Shown one piece after another: positions 60,197 to 64,000 of a stretch of 64,000 nt of DNA; the first letter of the stretch is position 1, and each line of letters begins with the position of its first letter. The notes under the pieces were generated by a model. It saw nothing but the letters and a program-made list of their open reading frames with translations. It did no database searches and was not told the DNA's origin. Source of the stretch: Parietichytrium sp. I65-24A (Eukaryota > Sar > Bigyra > Thraustochytrida > Thraustochytriidae); assembly GCA_012862575.1 (NCBI GenBank), contig BLSF01000051.1, positions 248,001-312,000 on the forward strand, in the 5' to 3' direction. The position numbers and the translations under genes were made by a program.

Positions 60197-61672
60197 TCAT
60201 CTTGCGCTATTGATCACCAGACTGTCCTTGCTCGACGACCGTGAACTAGCCGTTTTGATGAGCATCGAGTTCAAATATGTCTTATAATTGGCTTGCATTG
60301 GGTCACGGCTCGTTTTCCGCTTTGGCGGCGCGACAGAGTCCTGCCCCTGCGAGGTCCCTTCGCGCGTTGCTTTCACACCCTTCTTTTTCCTCTTCTTGAC
60401 AGTGGCGCCATCGGGAAGCGGACCGCCCCTGCCTGTGACGTTGGCGTTGCCACTTTCCCCATACTCGGACACCAGCCAACCTGCGACACTCACACTGCGG
60501 CTCTGAAGGGACCGGGTCCTCGTCCAACGCTTGCCTAAAGAATCGACGATCAAGGCATCGTCCGACTCGCGGATTGCGACAGCATAGATTTCGGTCTCTC
60601 CCGCGGCAAAGAAGTCCTCCACCGCTTTAGTGCTCATTTTTGTGATACATTGCATCTCTTTCTGGCGCTCGCGAGTCATTCTCAGTGGCCCTTGCACTGC
60701 GCTCCAAGAACTAATGCTCTCAGGCGAGCTGGGCTCTTTCTGTTGGACAGAACCCCTTCTCTCGGATTGGATTACTCGGGCCCGAAGCCTTGTCGGGCTT
60801 TTCGGGACAGGCGGTTTGGGCTTGAAAGAGCCACACTTTGAAGTGTCCGCAGACTTTTTGGCTTCCGATCGCTTGACGCCAGCAACTCTGGGTACCGGAG
60901 GTGAGAACCGCTGTCGAAGTGACTTTCCGGAGGACTCTGAGGACCTGCAGTCGGCGGACGTGGAGCTTTTGCCACTGCTTCCCTCACTGAAAGATGGCTC
61001 CTCTTGGTAAATATCCTCTGCTTCGCGCGGCAGGAGAGAGGGACCCTTCAGGCTTCCAGCAGTGTTGGTGCACCAGGTGATTGCCTCGGTCGTATCGCGG
61101 CTCTTCCCAAGAGCATTACGTAACGAGTTGAACACTGAAAGATCCGCCTCCTTGACAAGAGCAATGAGCTGCTCGCGAGACGATGTCGCATTCAGGTGAT
61201 TGCTTCTCGCCTCTTCGGGAGCCTCTCCATCTACTACGGCCCCTGGCGCACACACTTCCTCCTCGAATGGTAAGAGGGCCTTCGAGAGGGACGGAGCCAC
61301 CACAAACTCGTGCTCTGTCTCATCGTACAACTTGACCGCAGAGTCCTGCCGAAAGCAGCACACGCGGAAACTGTATTTACAGGCGATATACTTTAGTCCG
61401 GCCAGACCGCTCACCACTGCACATGTGTCTGAGCCAATATTCACTGTTTTCCACGCCTGGCCGTCGCCCCCGCTGACCTGCACTTCGTACAGCCATTTGC
61501 CATCGGGCAAGTAGTCCGGCGCGTCCCACTCAATCTTACAAAAGACCTTTCGCCACTCGCCCGCTGCCGGTCGTCTGTGCTTTCTCGACCGTCTACCGGG
61601 CTTCCCTGAGCGCTCCCCCAGAGGTTCGAAAACACAATGCGCCACTTTCACATCAAGCTCGAGCAGCTCCAT
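60197..61672 (-). CDS. Hypothetical protein with an FN3-like N-terminal domain
   Basis: A 491-aa protein from the ATG at 61672 (MELLELDVKVAHC). The frame is open to a TTG at 61747, and a TTTGCAG acceptor-like site lies just upstream of the ATG, so an upstream exon is possible. Residues 35-125 (WRKVFCKIEWDAPDYL, YEVQVSGGDG, a YSFRVCCF strand) have the alternating strands and Trp/Tyr pattern of a fibronectin type III or similar beta-sandwich. The rest is Ser/Lys/Arg-rich, probably disordered, with a more ordered segment near 360-420. No signal peptide or membrane segment, so it is probably intracellular. Function unknown. Confidence 0.65.
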   Translation of the reverse strand: MELLELDVKVAHCVFEPLGERSGKPGRRSRKHRRPAAGEWRKVFCKIEWDAPDYLPDGKWLYEVQVSGGDGQAWKTVNIGSDTCAVVSGLAGLKYIACKYSFRVCCFRQDSAVKLYDETEHEFVVAPSLSKALLPFEEEVCAPGAVVDGEAPEEARSNHLNATSSREQLIALVKEADLSVFNSLRNALGKSRDTTEAITWCTNTAGSLKGPSLLPREAEDIYQEEPSFSEGSSGKSSTSADCRSSESSGKSLRQRFSPPVPRVAGVKRSEAKKSADTSKCGSFKPKPPVPKSPTRLRARVIQSERRGSVQQKEPSSPESISSWSAVQGPLRMTRERQKEMQCITKMSTKAVEDFFAAGETEIYAVAIRESDDALIVDSLGKRWTRTRSLQSRSVSVAGWLVSEYGESGNANVTGRGGPLPDGATVKKRKKKGVKATREGTSQGQDSVAPPKRKTSRDPMQANYKTYLNSMLIKTASSRSSSKDSLVINSAR

Positions 61673-63160
61673 CCCGGGCGGGCGGAGTTGCCAGCCCGCT
61701 GCAAACCTACTGCAACGAAAACGCAAGGAGACAGAAGTGCTCCCCAAGCGGTCTATACTCTCAGTCTTGATTAGACGCCAGCAAGCCGCGCATCTCTTGC
61801 ATCCGAGCCAGAGACGCGAACAGTGACAGCGATGGCCGGCCGATAGAAGCTCAGCCCGCAGCGATCCGAAACAAGGAGCAGCTCCACCCCAAAGTCGGTG
61901 CCCAACAAAGACAACAACCCTCCGTGTATCGTGCTTCGTGGAGCCTCAGACCGCACTCGATGCTCTGATGCGTCGCTGCTCACCCACTTTCGAGCCTTTC
62001 TCTCGTTCTTTCGAACGATGAGATGGAGAGATAGACAGATAAATATGCGACTTGCCGAACTTGCCTTGCTCATAAAGTTTGCAAAGTTTGCAATGTGTCT
62101 TTGCCCGGACAAATTCCAATTACACAAAGCAAAACCAGAATTCAGAACAAATAGATAGTACTAGCTATTCATACATTAGTATGCATCCCCTGGCGGTAGT
62201 ACCTGTTATCCTTCGCGCTAACGACAAGCTGGGAAATAGACCGAGGCTATGGTTTGCGCTAATAGTCACAAGTAAAGGCTTCGCGGGCATTAATATCGGT
62301 TAGGTAAGTACGAGTAGTCAAGTGCAAGCCAAATAAATTTTTATGTCCGTGCGAGTCTTATCTGTTTCTTACCAGTAATGATAAGCTCTCAAGCAGCTAG
62401 AGGGTTCGCTAGGAGGTCCCACGCAACTTCCGCGCCCCGGTAGAGTTACCTACGCCTTTCAGTAATGACTAGGAAATGGCGTCCCGTCTACTCACGTACT
62501 ACTATTTTCATTAATGTCCGTTTCACTGAGCTTCTTAATTGCATTCGTAAGAGATGCGTCTAGTATGGCCATTAGAACCAACCATAAGGCTGGAGAAAGT
62601 GTGCGCGGTGGACATTACCAGCTTTTCGCAGGTCTGCGCGCACCCTAACGAGTTGCTATCGAAACGCCTATACCCAAGCGGGCGTGCGAGCGAGCGCAGG
62701 GAGAAGGGAGAAGAAAGAAGAAAGAAGGGAGAAGGGACCTCTCGTTGCGAATTTCGGCGTGGCTCAGCCTGTTATGGCGACAGGAAGAAGGTGAGAGAGA
62801 AAGAGACAAAGAGAGAAATTGAGAAATTGAGAAAGAGGGAAGGACAAGAAGACTGGGAAAGACCGAAGCTGTGCGTCTCCTTACCAAGAATCAAAGTGTA
62901 TGGCCGGCCATTGGAGTATAAATTAGTTGCTTGCAGCGTTGAATCTCTCGGTCATTCGCGGTTTGTAGACGGCGTGGAGAGCTTTTGGCGAAGGATTTCA
63001 ATTGCAATTGCTGTTGTTGTTGTTGTTGTTGATCGTGTGATTGCAATCGTTTCTTGCCATTCGTGCTGTTGAACGCAATTGGTAATCTGTTGACTTGCTT
63101 TTGATCTGCAGCGACTTTCATGTTGCCACGAGCTTTGCGCGCATAAGATTCCGGGAGAGC
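61673..63160. other. Divergent spacer at the right end
   Basis: 1.5 kb. A minus-strand frame (61771-62127) with coding-like character at its end could be a 5' exon of the FN3-like gene or chance. A TAG-rich stretch runs from 62150 to 62560, an AG-rich tract lies at 62695-62850 and a GTT run at 63013-63036. No RNA gene recognised. Confidence 0.45.
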
Positions 63161-64000
63161 ATGGGCCAGAGCGCGTCAGGCGCCAGGAGCCCCGGTGCGA
63201 AAATCCCGGCACCTCAAGCCTTGCATCACCGTGAGCTTGGCGACGACGCGAAACCGGGGCTAGATCCTCACTTGGAAAGAAGCCTCCGAAGAGTGTACAC
63301 GAGCCATCGCACAAGCAGCAGCACAAGCTTGGAGAGCGGCTTCGAAGGGAAACGGCACTCTGGCCGCCTCATTGACTCGCGGTTTGGCCGCACAGCCGGA
63401 ACGGAGGCGGGCGAACGCGAGTTGGACCCAAAAGAACACGGATGGGAATACCTTGATCGGCCTGACGAATCCATAGGAGCCCCGCTCCCACCGCCTCCTC
63501 CGCCGCCGCCGCCCTCCTTCAACCCGCATTTGGCGGCAAATGTGCACGGAAGCGGGCGAAATGCGGCCCCTGGCCACACAAGTAGTCTTTGTGCGGCATT
63601 TAGTCCCGCCGTGACGAACCTTGCGTGCGCATTTGGCCAGCTTCGTTTCCGCAATGGCGCAGAATTTCGCGGAATGGTGTGCCGCAGGCTGGAGAATTTT
63701 GGCTGGGACGACGTTGAGCTCCGCGAGTTGGACCTGAGTAGCTGCGCAGCTACCTTTTTGACTCCGCGCGGCGAATGTCTCCATGGCAAGTGGCTCTTGC
63801 AGCGTCTTCAGTACGATGTGCAATTGGGCTCTCCGCTAGCCGTGTATTTTGTGGACGTGCAAATTGTTGGGTTGAGCGGAGGAGAAGACTTGCGCGAGTA
63901 CAAGGGTCCTGTGCGCGTGGTGTGCAAAACAGGCGAGCTAGTGCTTCCGCTAGGAAAGGATCTGCTTCGGACGCAGAGCGATGATTCTCAGGATGAAACC
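63161..64000 (+). CDS. Hypothetical N-myristoylated-type protein, 3' partial
   Basis: From the ATG at 63161 the frame stays open for 280 codons to the right edge. The start, MGQSASGARS, fits an N-myristoylation site. Residues 1-105 are polar and disordered. A run of nine prolines follows (about 110-118), a profilin/SH3-type ligand. From about 150 the protein looks folded (FGQLRFRNGAEFRGMVCRR, ELRELDLSSC, a VYFVDVQIVGL strand). No family is recognised from this part. It could be an actin- or membrane-associated regulator. Minus-strand frames across the same DNA are mirror images of its Pro/Arg-rich coding sequence. Confidence 0.6.
   Translation, partial: MGQSASGARSPGAKIPAPQALHHRELGDDAKPGLDPHLERSLRRVYTSHRTSSSTSLESGFEGKRHSGRLIDSRFGRTAGTEAGERELDPKEHGWEYLDRPDESIGAPLPPPPPPPPPSFNPHLAANVHGSGRNAAPGHTSSLCAAFSPAVTNLACAFGQLRFRNGAEFRGMVCRRLENFGWDDVELRELDLSSCAATFLTPRGECLHGKWLLQRLQYDVQLGSPLAVYFVDVQIVGLSGGEDLREYKGPVRVVCKTGELVLPLGKDLLRTQSDDSQDET

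Overview
This window is nuclear DNA of a microbial eukaryote. Genes are single, alternate freely between strands, and some carry short GT-AG introns. The products are eukaryotic: Sec13, DPY-30, mitochondrial ribosomal protein uL11, a PI4K-gamma type kinase with a ubiquitin-like domain, a GPR180/TMEM145-type membrane protein and a flagellar PG-repeat protein. The Pro-Thr-Tyr repeat linker in a cell-surface deacetylase, the PI4K-gamma kinase and the sperm-tail type repeats suggest a flagellate stramenopile, possibly a thraustochytrid. That placement is an inference from protein style, not proof. I saw no rRNA, no convincing tRNA, no recognisable transposon, no virus-derived element and no CRISPR array.

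Layout. 0-9.5 kb: the end of a charged protein with PG-rich repeats (+), a glutathione-peroxidase-like protein without its catalytic residue (+), and a very large SulP transporter fused to STAS, cyclic-nucleotide and EF-hand regions (-). 12-22 kb: an ankyrin protein, a class I glutamine-synthetase-like enzyme, an intron-containing GPR180/TMEM145-like protein (all +) and the PI4K-gamma kinase (-). 22-30 kb: a long spacer, then a four-exon mitochondrial uL11 gene (-), CutC (+) and a small basic protein (-). 30-34 kb: a possible small spliced gene and a non-coding stretch. 33.5-42 kb: a Cys-rich secreted protein (+), a ShKT-prolyl 4-hydroxylase with two introns (-), an unknown 218-aa protein (+), DPY-30 with one intron (-) and Sec13 with a Gln/Met-rich tail (+). 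43.4-44.7 kb: a diverged tandem duplication lying just upstream of a divergent lipoxygenase. 48.5-55.3 kb: a papain-fold protein with Gly in place of the catalytic Cys, and an anchored polysaccharide deacetylase. 59-64 kb: a possible 66-aa basic protein, an FN3-like protein (-) and the start of another gene that runs off the right edge (+).

Several products belong to the secretory pathway or cell surface (Sec13, GPR180-like, prolyl hydroxylase, Cys-rich protein, protease-like protein, deacetylase), but neighbours are not arranged as operons and no shared pathway is evident. The spacers are long (1-5 kb). They are rich in microsatellites, in islands dense in CTA/TAG triplets and small perfect hairpins, and in a few recurring near-palindromic 11-15-mers. 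The start codons given here are ATG, chosen over longer open frames that begin with GTG or TTG.
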